DNA from: Candidatus Electrothrix communis | Lineage (GTDB): Bacteria; Desulfobacterota; Desulfobulbia; Desulfobulbales; Desulfobulbaceae | DNA: 64,000 bases | NCBI GenBank assembly: GCA_030644725.1 | Contig: CP130629.1 | Span: forward strand, 2,024,795 to 2,088,794 | Direction: 5' to 3' | Shown: positions 45,881 to 54,827 of the stretch, one piece after another | How the letters are laid out: each line of letters begins with the position of its first letter | Position numbering within the stretch: position 1 is the first letter of the stretch | Translations under genes and position numbers: made by a program | The notes under the pieces: generated by a model | What the model saw: the letters and a program-made list of their open reading frames with translations, nothing else | What the model was told of the DNA's origin: nothing | Databases searched by the model: none

Positions 45881-46279
45881 TATTTCCCTCCCTAAGGCCA
45901 AATGCCAAACACATTAGCCAGATAAAGTAGTCGCCTTCATCCTACCGAAAAATTCATCAAGGGACATCATTTTTTCCCGTACCTGAGAAAAGGGGGCGTA
46001 CAGGGTTATAGCCCTTTGATCCTACCGGATGCGACAGGGAAAACAGGCGGTGTGAGCTGCTGTTTATGGCCACCTCGCTGAAAAATGCGTTGTAAAATTT
46101 ATCCGAGTGTTGTTGTCTGTCGGGCAGAACTTTACAACGGAAGAAAAATACGATGTAATTTTCCGTTTACTCTCTTTGTTTTTTTCAGTACGTGATCAAA
46201 AAAGTGGGGCAGAATGGGCCTACAAGAAAAAATCAAGAAGGGGTGAAGAAGGAGAATCAAGAAAACTATCTGAAATAAC
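45881..46279. other. Intergenic region without recognised gene
   Basis: I see no convincing coding frame, RNA or repeat between the Rpn gene start and tRNA-Arg. The stretch is moderately AT-rich. Confidence 0.5.
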
Positions 46280-46356
46280 TGGTGCGCCCGGCAGGATTCG
46301 AACCTGCGACCCTCGGATTCGAAGTCCGATGCTCTATCCAGCTGAGCTACGGGCGC
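46280..46356 (-). tRNA. tRNA-Arg(TCG)
   Basis: The 77-nt cloverleaf is complete. The acceptor stem GCGCCCG pairs with CGGGCGC, the anticodon stem-loop is TCGGA-CTTCGAA-TCCGA (anticodon TCG), the T-arm is GCAGG-TTCGAAT-CCTGC, and CCA is encoded. Confidence 0.97.
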
Positions 46357-46467
46357 ATGAGATAGTCGGGAATGATATTACCTCATTTTTTTGAAAGGTG
46401 AAAGCATTTTCTTCCCCCCACAGACAGACAACGAAGACCTGCAACCAACCCATAGCGACCCTTATTT

Positions 46468-48390
46468 ATGATTATTCACTCTTCCTCCAGGCTCAAAAAA
46501 ATCCTTTCTTTCTGGGCAGCAAGTCTTGTTTTCCTCGCCTGTTGCGGAGTGATGAACATCTACCTTTCCCATCTCCTCGGCATAACAGGCAAGTTCAGCT
46601 CTCCTGTCGCCCAAGCTTCCTTTTTCAAGGCATTCTATGCAGAAATAGCCTGTATCATCCTGCTCCTTGCAGGGGCCAGGATACGCATAAAGAGCATTTC
46701 ACGCTCCTTCATCATCGCCTCTTCCTGCTGCCTTCTCACCTGGATCATTCAACTGAATATATTATGGAATTCTGACGACTTCATGTCGTTTTTCCTTCTC
46801 GAAAATATCGGTTCCATCTCGCTTATTCTGCATACAAACACAGTGCTCCACTGTCTCATTCTGACCTTGCTGCCAGTCAGCTTGTACCTCTATTTTTTCT
46901 TTTCTCTGCGATCTGCCGGACGAAACAAGATCTTGGGTAATCTTTTTTTAATCATGCTGCTCGTCGCCTGCTTCATAATCACGGATAATAATAGAGGACA
47001 TGCAAATAAAGAAATCAGGGACACCTTGAAAATACAGGACCAGTCCCCTGGCCTAGCCTTTATCAATATGATAAAAAACATCCAGGGAATGATTACAGAA
47101 GGAGAAATCGACTTCCGGGTGCGGCGTCTTATTCGGGTAGGCGAAACACCGGAATATCCCATGCTTAACGAAACGCTCTACTCTACCCCCTTCCCTTTCC
47201 CTTTAAAAAGCGGTAGAGAAAAATCCTCGAAACAACCGAATGTCATTGTCTTCTTTGTTGAATCCCTGTCAGCCCGTAAGTTATCCCCGTATAAAACCAA
47301 CTTTGCCCCGGATGCCCCCTCGGCAAGGGAGGACCTTACCCCGAATATCGCGCGATTCGCCCACCAGGCCATGACAGTTGAGCAATACTTTTCCCATACC
47401 TTTTCTACTTTCCGAGGACTGCGAGGACAAAACTGTTCCATGTTCCCCTATTACGGAGGGGACGGAGCCTGGTCCCTGCCCGGATTCACCCCGCCAGCTG
47501 GCCCTTACCGATGCCTCCCCCATCATCTGCACGTGGAAGGATATGAAACAATTTTCTTTGGTCCAGACAATCAGGAACATTGCCACTTTTCTTTTCAGAC
47601 CAAACAGATGGGATTTAAACGCAATATCTTCAGAAAAGAAATAGAGGAAAAATATTTAGGGCACAGGGGCGTCTCAACGCTCCATTTAACAGATCAGGAG
47701 CTTATGCAGTCGCTCATAACCTTGCTGCAAAAAAAAGATATGGGGGCGGACAAGCAACCTTTTTATCTCGCCACCTACCCAAAGGGTTGCCATGTCGGAC
47801 TGGATTACGATGTAGACGGTCGGCCGTACAACAACGGGAAAAACCAGGTCTATAATACTATACATAACTGGGATCGGGCTTTTGGACTTTTTTGGGATGC
47901 GTTTCAACGGCTTAATCTGGCCAGAAAGACCATCCTTATTATGACCGGAGACCATTCCCATTGGCCAGAGCGCCCCTATATTGAAATTGCCGGAAGTGAT
48001 TACAACAGGCAATGCTTTGGGGAACTCGGTCTTTTGATCTACAGTCCGCTCCACGAGCTGCCCCGCAGATATAATGCTGACCAGGCAACAAGCCTCGGCT
48101 TTGCGCCCATGATCACCCAGATCCTCGGCCTGAATCCCAGGCAGCAGAACTCCTTTCTGGGGATCTCCCCCTTTGAGCAGAACAGGGAACATGCCGGTGT
48201 GGGCTGGGCCAACAGGATGCTTTTTCTAACAGAATCAGGGAAAAAACCGAAATGTTATAATCTTGCGGAAAAGAACAGCGCCAAGGTCAATAATCTCTGG
48301 CAGGCAATCCGCCTTACCCACCTTGCCGAGCTGAACGGAAAAATGATATATCCTCAGCTTTCAGGTGAGGAATTATCCCTATCCCAATAA
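46468..48390 (+). CDS. Membrane-anchored sulfatase-fold phosphotransferase (LtaS/EptA-like)
   Basis: The 640-residue protein has about five N-terminal transmembrane helices (to about residue 175). An alkaline-phosphatase/sulfatase-fold periplasmic domain follows, with NVIVFFVESLSARKL, the likely catalytic Thr in SHTFSTFRGLRG, and the metal-binding MTGDHSHWPE. LtaS-like enzymes transfer phosphoglycerol or phosphoethanolamine to envelope glycans or lipids. The exact substrate cannot be told. It starts after tRNA-Arg and precedes a NUDIX gene by 24 bp. Confidence 0.82.
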   Translation: MIIHSSSRLKKILSFWAASLVFLACCGVMNIYLSHLLGITGKFSSPVAQASFFKAFYAEIACIILLLAGARIRIKSISRSFIIASSCCLLTWIIQLNILWNSDDFMSFFLLENIGSISLILHTNTVLHCLILTLLPVSLYLYFFFSLRSAGRNKILGNLFLIMLLVACFIITDNNRGHANKEIRDTLKIQDQSPGLAFINMIKNIQGMITEGEIDFRVRRLIRVGETPEYPMLNETLYSTPFPFPLKSGREKSSKQPNVIVFFVESLSARKLSPYKTNFAPDAPSAREDLTPNIARFAHQAMTVEQYFSHTFSTFRGLRGQNCSMFPYYGGDGAWSLPGFTPPAGPYRCLPHHLHVEGYETIFFGPDNQEHCHFSFQTKQMGFKRNIFRKEIEEKYLGHRGVSTLHLTDQELMQSLITLLQKKDMGADKQPFYLATYPKGCHVGLDYDVDGRPYNNGKNQVYNTIHNWDRAFGLFWDAFQRLNLARKTILIMTGDHSHWPERPYIEIAGSDYNRQCFGELGLLIYSPLHELPRRYNADQATSLGFAPMITQILGLNPRQQNSFLGISPFEQNREHAGVGWANRMLFLTESGKKPKCYNLAEKNSAKVNNLWQAIRLTHLAELNGKMIYPQLSGEELSLSQ

Positions 48391-48414
48391 GCAAAATTTT
48401 CTTGGAGAAAGACT

Positions 48415-48837
48415 ATGCGATGCAGTCAATGCGGTGCAGATATTCCTGTCTATAAAAACCCGGCCCCCACAGTGGACATTATTATCGAGCTGGAAGGCGG
48501 AATCGTTCTCATTGAACGGAAGAATCCTCCCTTTGGCTGGGCCTTGCCCGGCGGCTTTGTTGACTACGGCGAGAGCTTCGAAGCTGCTGCTGTCCGCGAG
48601 GCAAAGGAGGAAACCGGCCTGGATGTGACCTTGGTTCGCCAGTTTCATACCTATTCCCATCCAGACCGAGATAAACGGCAGCATACCGCCTCAACGGTCT
48701 TTATCGCCACGGCTGTCGGCACCCCCATAGGCGCGGATGACGCCAAGCAGGCACAGATCTTCAGCAAGGATAAATTACCGGAACTGGCCTTTGACCATGC
48801 TCGTATCCTTCATGATTATTATGAAAAAACATACTGA
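48415..48837 (+). CDS. NUDIX hydrolase
   Basis: The 140-residue protein has a short zinc-like start ([11 protein letters not shown]) and a complete NUDIX box, [24 protein letters not shown], at about residues 44-67. NUDIX enzymes cleave nucleoside diphosphates linked to another moiety. The substrate is unknown. A GGAGA ribosome-binding site precedes the ATG. Confidence 0.92.
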   Translation: MRCSQCGADIPVYKNPAPTVDIIIELEGGIVLIERKNPPFGWALPGGFVDYGESFEAAAVREAKEETGLDVTLVRQFHTYSHPDRDKRQHTASTVFIATAVGTPIGADDAKQAQIFSKDKLPELAFDHARILHDYYEKTY

Positions 48838-49053
48838 TTATTCAGGAAATTACCCAGAAAAAAGATAACCGTTCTTAATTTCCTTGCATTTAACAGGTGG
48901 TTTCATACAATTGACTTTATAGAGAGAGACGATTCGAACCTCTCAACCTCCGTTCAAAATGGCCACAAAAAGCTCGCTGTGCCCAGTGCATAGCGGTGCA
49001 TTATTCATGCACGAAGAGCAGGCCCAGACAACCTAAAAAAAGGAGATGGACCA

Positions 49054-49539
49054 ATGAAAAAATCACTTGTTTTCCTGACAGCATTTGCAGCCTTATTTAT
49101 CGCCGGTGCAGGCACAAGCGCAATTGCAGGCAGTGCCCAACCCGCAGAGACCAAGGTTGCAGCGGAAGAGCCACAACCGACCCTTTATGAGCAATTAGGC
49201 GGGGAACCGGCTGTAACAGCTGCGGTAGACGGTTTTTACGTTAAAGTGCTGGCTGATGATCGAGTGAACGGCTTCTTTGAAGGAGTTGATATGGACCGTC
49301 AGCGGGCAATGCAGACAGCCTTCCTCACCTTTGCCTTTGGCGGACCGAATGCCTATGAAGGAAAAGATCTGCGGGCTGGCCATGCTCACCTGGTGGCGAA
49401 AGGTCTGAACGACACTCATTTTGACATTATCCTTGAGCATCTCGGAACCACCCTGAAAGAGCTTGGTGTGAAAGACGAGCTGATTCAACAGGCAGCCGAC
49501 GTGGCCAATAGTGTTCGCGGCGATATTCTTGGAAAATAA
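49054..49539 (+). CDS. Exported truncated hemoglobin (group I-like)
   Basis: The 161-residue protein has a Sec signal peptide (to about Ala-Gly-25) and a truncated-globin domain. The domain shows TLYEQLGGEPAVTAAVDGFY, FLTFAFGGPNAYEGKDLRAG, and the proximal His in GHAHLVAKGLNDTHFD. Truncated hemoglobins bind O2 or NO. Export to the periplasm is unusual, and periplasmic globins are a feature discussed for cable bacteria. A GGAG ribosome-binding site precedes the ATG, and a strong terminator follows. Confidence 0.92.
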   Translation: MKKSLVFLTAFAALFIAGAGTSAIAGSAQPAETKVAAEEPQPTLYEQLGGEPAVTAAVDGFYVKVLADDRVNGFFEGVDMDRQRAMQTAFLTFAFGGPNAYEGKDLRAGHAHLVAKGLNDTHFDIILEHLGTTLKELGVKDELIQQAADVANSVRGDILGK

Positions 49540-49607
49540 GTACGATTGGCGTTAGGGATTCAACCAGGGGCGGTTCGCGAACCGCCCTTACAGTTCCATA
49601 CCGAATA

Positions 49608-49650
49608 AAAGGGCAGGTTCTCTTCGATGAGACCTGCCCTTTTTTTATTT
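49608..49650. terminator. Bidirectional terminator between trHb and tamB
   Basis: AAAGGGCAGGT and its complement ACCTGCCCTTT enclose a further TCTC/GAGA stem, with a T-run on the plus side and an A-run on the other. It separates the convergent hemoglobin and tamB genes. Confidence 0.88.
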
Positions 49651-49721
49651 TTTCTTCCAGCCCGCATAAAAGCGACGGGAGAGAAGAAAACCAAGAAAAA
49701 TGCGGCTCCCCTCTCAGGCTC

Positions 49722-52700
49722 TTAATGCTCCCAGGACCAGAGCAAATCAGCCCCGTTGGTCTTGGCGTTGGTCGCTGTCTCAACGGAAAACCCGTATTTC
49801 AGATCATAGCGGGCCTTGAAGGTTCCTCCGGCTCCGGTCAAATCCTTGCCGTAGCTGATATAGAGATCCTTATAAATCTCTTTACCCATCACCAAAGATA
49901 CATCTGAGGCATCCTCACCCCCGCCAATACTGAGATCCACCAGACCCTCCATATCAAGGGTTTTAAGGGGATCAACCGTCTTCAACAGCACCCCGCCGCC
50001 GACCTTGCCCAAGGTGGCAGCAGCCGGAGAAAGGGCCTTGTCCTCAGTACCAGACTTGGAGATATCCTGGCCGGTCAGCAGGTAGGAAAGAATCTCTGAT
50101 TCATCCATAGCTGTATCAGAAAACAACCGCATCTCCATATCATTCGCTGTTCCGGTGAGACGCACCCCCAATTCAACCTTATCTATTTCCCTGGAGGCCT
50201 GAATATCCAGCCCCGGATTATCAATGGGACCACCTTGATAAAAAACCCTTCCCTGGGTGAGTTGCAGTGTATTGCCCTCAAAATCAAAGGTGCCGTCACG
50301 TAGATCAAGGTTACCAAGACCGGTGATCGGACGACCAGGCTTGGCCTTAATCTTCAAACTTCCATCTAGAAAACCCTTCAGACCAAAGGTATTCACCAAC
50401 ACCTCTTTGCCCATGATCACCTCAAGATCAAGATACATCGGCGAAGTACCTTTTGCAGCCTGCTCATCGTCAATAACGATAACATCACTGGAGGAAGACA
50501 CTGCACCGCTGAAGCCTTTCGGGGCAATTTTAGCCTTATCCAGCGTCACAGTCCCGCTGAGTCGAGTTCCTGTTTCCGCATAACGCAGGCGGAGATCTGA
50601 GCTGATGACGGCGCTATATTCTGGGAGATCTGCTGCCTGAAATTTTTTACCAAAGATGACAAAATCGGCAAGCCAATATTGCTTTGCATCTTGCCGGGCT
50701 ACGCCGGTGAGCTTGATTTTCCCTTCACCGGAGCTCAGTTGCGCGTCTATCGTATTAGAGCGGCTATCGCCCTTAAGAGCAATCTTGATCTCTTTGAGCC
50801 CGATACCGGCTGCTGGAATAAATATCTCGCCCTGCTTTTCTTTGCCTTTACTCAGGGCCAGCTTGCCGTTCATTGTCGGTTTACGGGCTGTCCCGCCAAA
50901 GAGGATTCGGCCTCCAAATTTTCCCGTGGCCTGGACATCCTCATTGGTCAGATGGGCAATTGGGCTGAGATCCTTGAGATTCAAATCAAGTTGACCGCTC
51001 AAAGGCATTTTTTCCGGCTCACTGAAATCGCCGCAGTTTTTCACAATGAGCTCCAGATCTGCATCGCTGTTATCCTGGAATTGGGTCCGAGCATGCAAAC
51101 GAACCGCCTTGTCTCGGAGTCGGGCTTCAACAGTATTGCCAGTCCAGACCCAAACAGTCGTACCGAGCTCTTCCCCGTCATCCTCAAAGCTCTCCGTGGT
51201 CAGGGACAGCTTCGGCAGCTCTAAAGAGAATTCCGCCTGATCAGGAACAGCTCCCTGACCCTGTGCGGCAAACCTTGCCTTTGCCGTGCCGTCAAGATCT
51301 GGGACCGGCAGCTTCCATTCCTGCAAGAGCTTGAGAGCAAAATCATCCACCGCTCCATCGATCTGCCAGCCGCCCTCCTGCTTCCAGGCTCCGTCCAGGG
51401 ATACTTTCAGATCATTATGCTTTAGGCTGAAACCGGAAAGCATGGCTTTCTTACCTGATTCTTTGCCCGACAAGCGCAAATCAGCAGGATGCGACATTGC
51501 CCATTTACCGAACTGATCATTCAGTAAGGACAGTTGGGTCAGCCTGCCCTGCCATGCCTGTTCCTTAAGACCACCCGCAGCAGCAAGCCGAACCTTTCCC
51601 GGCGTACCGACAACAGAAAGTTCCAGCGTATGCTGGTCTGTGCTTCCTTGAATCTGCAAGGAAGCGCTGTTGATTTTTTCTTCTTTGACGCGAATCCCGG
51701 AGGCCTTCATGTTTGCATCAATCTTGCCGTTCTCGGCAAGATCAGCCTTGATTCTGCCCTTGAGGTGCTTAAGCCGGTATTCCTCATACTTCACGTTCCC
51801 GGCATTGACGGTCAGATCCAGATCAGGCTGCTGTGCCCTGCCCTTCAAGGTCCCCTGTACTCGGAAATTACCACCGGCCTTTGGCAGGAGACCGGCCAGA
51901 TCCTTTGCTTCCGCCTCAAAACTGAGATCAAACTGCTGGGCAGGATCCGCAGAGCCATTAACCACCACCTTCCCTGAGCCAAAACCGAGGCGCAGCTTAT
52001 CAACCAGAACCTGCTTATCGTTCAGCGCAACCTTGCCGCTGCCCGAGAGTGGAAGATCACGTAATTTTCCGCCCAGCTCATCTATCTGGACCTGAGCAGT
52101 GAGTTCCTCTCCATTTTTCTGACCCTGGGAATGGATCTTGGTCGTGATATTGCCGGGCCATTCCGAAAGCAACAGGGAAGGATCAAGTCGATCTCCGCTC
52201 AGGTCAACCTGCCAGGACAACCCGTTGCTCCAGCCGATCTGCCCGCTGGCAGCAAGGGTACTCTTCTTATCCAAAACAAGGCGTAGCTCATCCACCGTTG
52301 CGCCCTGACTCTCTCCCTGCAAACTGAGCTTTGCCTTTACGTCGGTTTGCAAATGTTGGAGATTATAATCCTGGAAAGAAAGCCCGGACCCGTTCAGCGA
52401 GAGCATGATCTCAGGACGAGCCGGATCTCCCTGTGCCTCAACCGTGGCCTCGAAACCTCCTTGGATTTCAGGGACAAGAGGACTCAAATCATCAGAGCGC
52501 GCCTGAACCGTGACATGGAGTTTCTGTTCATCCGCCTGTCCGTCAATATCCAGCTGGGTGGAACCGGATTGCAGATGCAGAGCATTAATATTTATTTTCT
52601 TGCCATCTATTTCCGCCTTGCCGCTCCCGGCCAGGGGGAGGTTGCGCAAGATGCCGCTGAGCTCGTCAATTTCCACCTCGGCGACCAGTTTGTCCGTACT

Positions 52701-54497
52701 CTTTCTTCCTTGCGAACGTATTTTGGCCTGAACTTTTCCCGGCCATTCAGGAACAAACAACCCTGGATTCAGTTGTTCTCCGCTCAACTCTACCTGCCAA
52801 GAAATGCCCTCATGCCAGCCGACTTGCCCGGTTGCGTCTAAAGACATATCCTCATCAACCAGCAGTTTCAGCTCGTTGATTTTCATGCCGCTCTCTTCCC
52901 CTTCCATGACCAGATCAGCCTTGAGATCGGCCTGAATCTTACTGAGCTTATAGCCCGCAACCTCAAGTCCGGCCCCTTCCAGAACAAGGTCGATACCGGG
53001 ATTTTCCTGCTTGCCCGTGGCGGTTCCGCGAAGATGGATACTGCCGGCATACTCAGGAAAGAAGGCTGAAAGATCATCAGACTCTGCACGAACCTTGAGG
53101 TCCAGCGAGTTATCCTTGGTAATACGCCCGTCAAGCTCGACCTCCGCAGAACCGGCCTGGATTTGCAAATCATGAAACACCATCCCCTGGGTATTCAGCT
53201 CCATACCGCCGCTGCCTTTGAGAGGAAATCCGGCCAATTCGCCGTTCAGGGCATTGATGTTCACCTCCAACGATGTTTCTGAAGAGCTGAGCTGCCCCTG
53301 GCTCTGAATCAGCCCGCTGATCCTGCCCGGCCATTTTTCCGCAACCAGGGAGGGATCAAGCTCCTTGCCCTCCAACTCCGCCTGCCAGGAAAAACCGCCG
53401 GTCCATTGCATCCTGCCTCGGGTGGTCAGTGTGGACTCCTGATGGTGAACAGATAGATATTCAATGACCACGCCGCTATAATCCTCAGCAATCACCTTGG
53501 CCTCGGCCTGAACCGGCGGATAACCATCGTAATGGATATCCGCAGCCAAGGTACCCCGATAACTGCCCACCGTGCCCGAGGCCTCGACAATGGTCAGGGT
53601 GCCGTCCACCGGGACATCGACTTTGATATCGTTCAGGTGAAACTGGCCGGTTTTGGCTGCGGCCTGCCAGTGGAGGTCGTTAACAATATCAGTCACCCTA
53701 CCCTCCAAGGTAACCTCGCTCGGTGCAATCAATGTAAGGAAGACGGCCAAATCGTCCAAATCTCCTTGCGCATCCAAGGTACCGTCAAGATCATTGATAC
53801 CGGGATCAGCCACCTGCCACGCCCCTTTGAGTTTCAGGGGCCAAGCATCATAAAAGGCAACCTGCCCCTGAAGATCTACCCCGTAATCGCGGAGATCCAG
53901 CTTGATCCGTTGAATATCAACTTGGGTGGCCTGTTTTATCTCCTGTTTTGTTTCCAGCTGCTGATTTCGAGCAGCAGCCTGAAGGATAACCTCCTCGATG
54001 ACAAACGGAGTTCCATTTTCCGAAAAAAAGATTTGACCGTCCCGAAGATGCAGCTCTTCCAGATCAATATCCAGCGGCAGCTTGATGGTCGGCATGACAA
54101 CAGGACCGTCTTTTTCCTCTTTCTTGTCCTCCTTGCTGCTTCCGGTCAATTTTACCACCAACCCCTGGGCAGCGACCTGATGCAAAACCAGCCGCTTCTG
54201 AAACAACATCTCAGGGGACCAGGCAAAGGCCAATTCATCCAGCTTCACATCAACCACCTTGTCAAGATGCACCTGCACCTTACCCAGACGCCAGCGACTC
54301 AGCAAATGTCCCTCTATCTCTTCCACGGAAAAAACAGGGCCACTGAGGGTATCCGCTGTGCGCAGCAGAACTCGAAAACCTGTTTCTGTGGTCAGGGCCA
54401 AAACAAGGACCGTAAAAAAAAGCAGGCAGGTGAAAAGAAGGAGAATAAGCCATTTTCGCAAAGGGCGTCGGACAGGGGGCGTATTATCGGATTTCAT
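49722..54497 (-). CDS. tamB: TamB-like translocation/assembly protein (DUF490)
   Basis: The 1591-residue protein has an N-terminal membrane helix (about 14-35), a very long repetitive beta-rich region typical of AsmA/TamB bridge proteins, and a C-terminal DUF490 domain (LDLEVIMGKEVLVNTFGLKG, ILSYLLTGQDIS, FKARYDLKYGFSVET). TamB-like proteins span the periplasm and help insert outer-membrane proteins or move lipids. A tamA partner is not adjacent. Internal near-repeats (for example GQLSW-type and QVELSGEQLNPGL-like blocks) recur about every 200 residues. Confidence 0.9.
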   Translation of the reverse strand: MKSDNTPPVRRPLRKWLILLLFTCLLFFTVLVLALTTETGFRVLLRTADTLSGPVFSVEEIEGHLLSRWRLGKVQVHLDKVVDVKLDELAFAWSPEMLFQKRLVLHQVAAQGLVVKLTGSSKEDKKEEKDGPVVMPTIKLPLDIDLEELHLRDGQIFFSENGTPFVIEEVILQAAARNQQLETKQEIKQATQVDIQRIKLDLRDYGVDLQGQVAFYDAWPLKLKGAWQVADPGINDLDGTLDAQGDLDDLAVFLTLIAPSEVTLEGRVTDIVNDLHWQAAAKTGQFHLNDIKVDVPVDGTLTIVEASGTVGSYRGTLAADIHYDGYPPVQAEAKVIAEDYSGVVIEYLSVHHQESTLTTRGRMQWTGGFSWQAELEGKELDPSLVAEKWPGRISGLIQSQGQLSSSETSLEVNINALNGELAGFPLKGSGGMELNTQGMVFHDLQIQAGSAEVELDGRITKDNSLDLKVRAESDDLSAFFPEYAGSIHLRGTATGKQENPGIDLVLEGAGLEVAGYKLSKIQADLKADLVMEGEESGMKINELKLLVDEDMSLDATGQVGWHEGISWQVELSGEQLNPGLFVPEWPGKVQAKIRSQGRKSTDKLVAEVEIDELSGILRNLPLAGSGKAEIDGKKININALHLQSGSTQLDIDGQADEQKLHVTVQARSDDLSPLVPEIQGGFEATVEAQGDPARPEIMLSLNGSGLSFQDYNLQHLQTDVKAKLSLQGESQGATVDELRLVLDKKSTLAASGQIGWSNGLSWQVDLSGDRLDPSLLLSEWPGNITTKIHSQGQKNGEELTAQVQIDELGGKLRDLPLSGSGKVALNDKQVLVDKLRLGFGSGKVVVNGSADPAQQFDLSFEAEAKDLAGLLPKAGGNFRVQGTLKGRAQQPDLDLTVNAGNVKYEEYRLKHLKGRIKADLAENGKIDANMKASGIRVKEEKINSASLQIQGSTDQHTLELSVVGTPGKVRLAAAGGLKEQAWQGRLTQLSLLNDQFGKWAMSHPADLRLSGKESGKKAMLSGFSLKHNDLKVSLDGAWKQEGGWQIDGAVDDFALKLLQEWKLPVPDLDGTAKARFAAQGQGAVPDQAEFSLELPKLSLTTESFEDDGEELGTTVWVWTGNTVEARLRDKAVRLHARTQFQDNSDADLELIVKNCGDFSEPEKMPLSGQLDLNLKDLSPIAHLTNEDVQATGKFGGRILFGGTARKPTMNGKLALSKGKEKQGEIFIPAAGIGLKEIKIALKGDSRSNTIDAQLSSGEGKIKLTGVARQDAKQYWLADFVIFGKKFQAADLPEYSAVISSDLRLRYAETGTRLSGTVTLDKAKIAPKGFSGAVSSSSDVIVIDDEQAAKGTSPMYLDLEVIMGKEVLVNTFGLKGFLDGSLKIKAKPGRPITGLGNLDLRDGTFDFEGNTLQLTQGRVFYQGGPIDNPGLDIQASREIDKVELGVRLTGTANDMEMRLFSDTAMDESEILSYLLTGQDISKSGTEDKALSPAAATLGKVGGGVLLKTVDPLKTLDMEGLVDLSIGGGEDASDVSLVMGKEIYKDLYISYGKDLTGAGGTFKARYDLKYGFSVETATNAKTNGADLLWSWEH

Positions 54498-54827
54498 CAG
54501 GTGGTTTACAGGTCGGTTGTGTTACCGGCTGGTTACCCGTCACGGACGGATCGGCAGTGAATTCAGAGTATTTCAGTAGTTCAGTAGTATAATGCAATCA
54601 TCGGCCTGTGGCAAATTGTTCAGGATATTTTTCTGTTCCGCATCACGATTGCCTTACGTCGTATTTGACAAAATGAATTTTCCTGCTATTCTTGGCAAAC
54701 TTTATAGAAACACAGAAGGAAACGTGCCTTCGTTAAAAAAAACTTACAATGCCGAGCTGATAACTGCCCGGCTTGAAACTCAATCATATTTCCGCCCCCC
54801 TGATAAAAAGAGGAGTTACTGTTCATC
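54498..54827. other. Divergent intergenic region between tamB and the SNF2 helicase gene
   Basis: This 330-bp region separates two divergent genes and should hold both promoters. I see no clear gene, RNA or strong promoter. A GAGGAG ribosome-binding-like sequence occurs about 12 nt before the helicase ATG. Confidence 0.5.

Noticed and set aside
48918-48955. tRNA 3'-half-like sequence with a GATTCGAACC T-arm motif
   Set aside because: The T-stem has a mismatch and no anticodon or D-arm can be folded, so it is at best a remnant.
53532-54560. Plus-strand ORF of 342 codons
   Set aside because: It is antisense to tamB and has no recognisable domain or ribosome-binding site.
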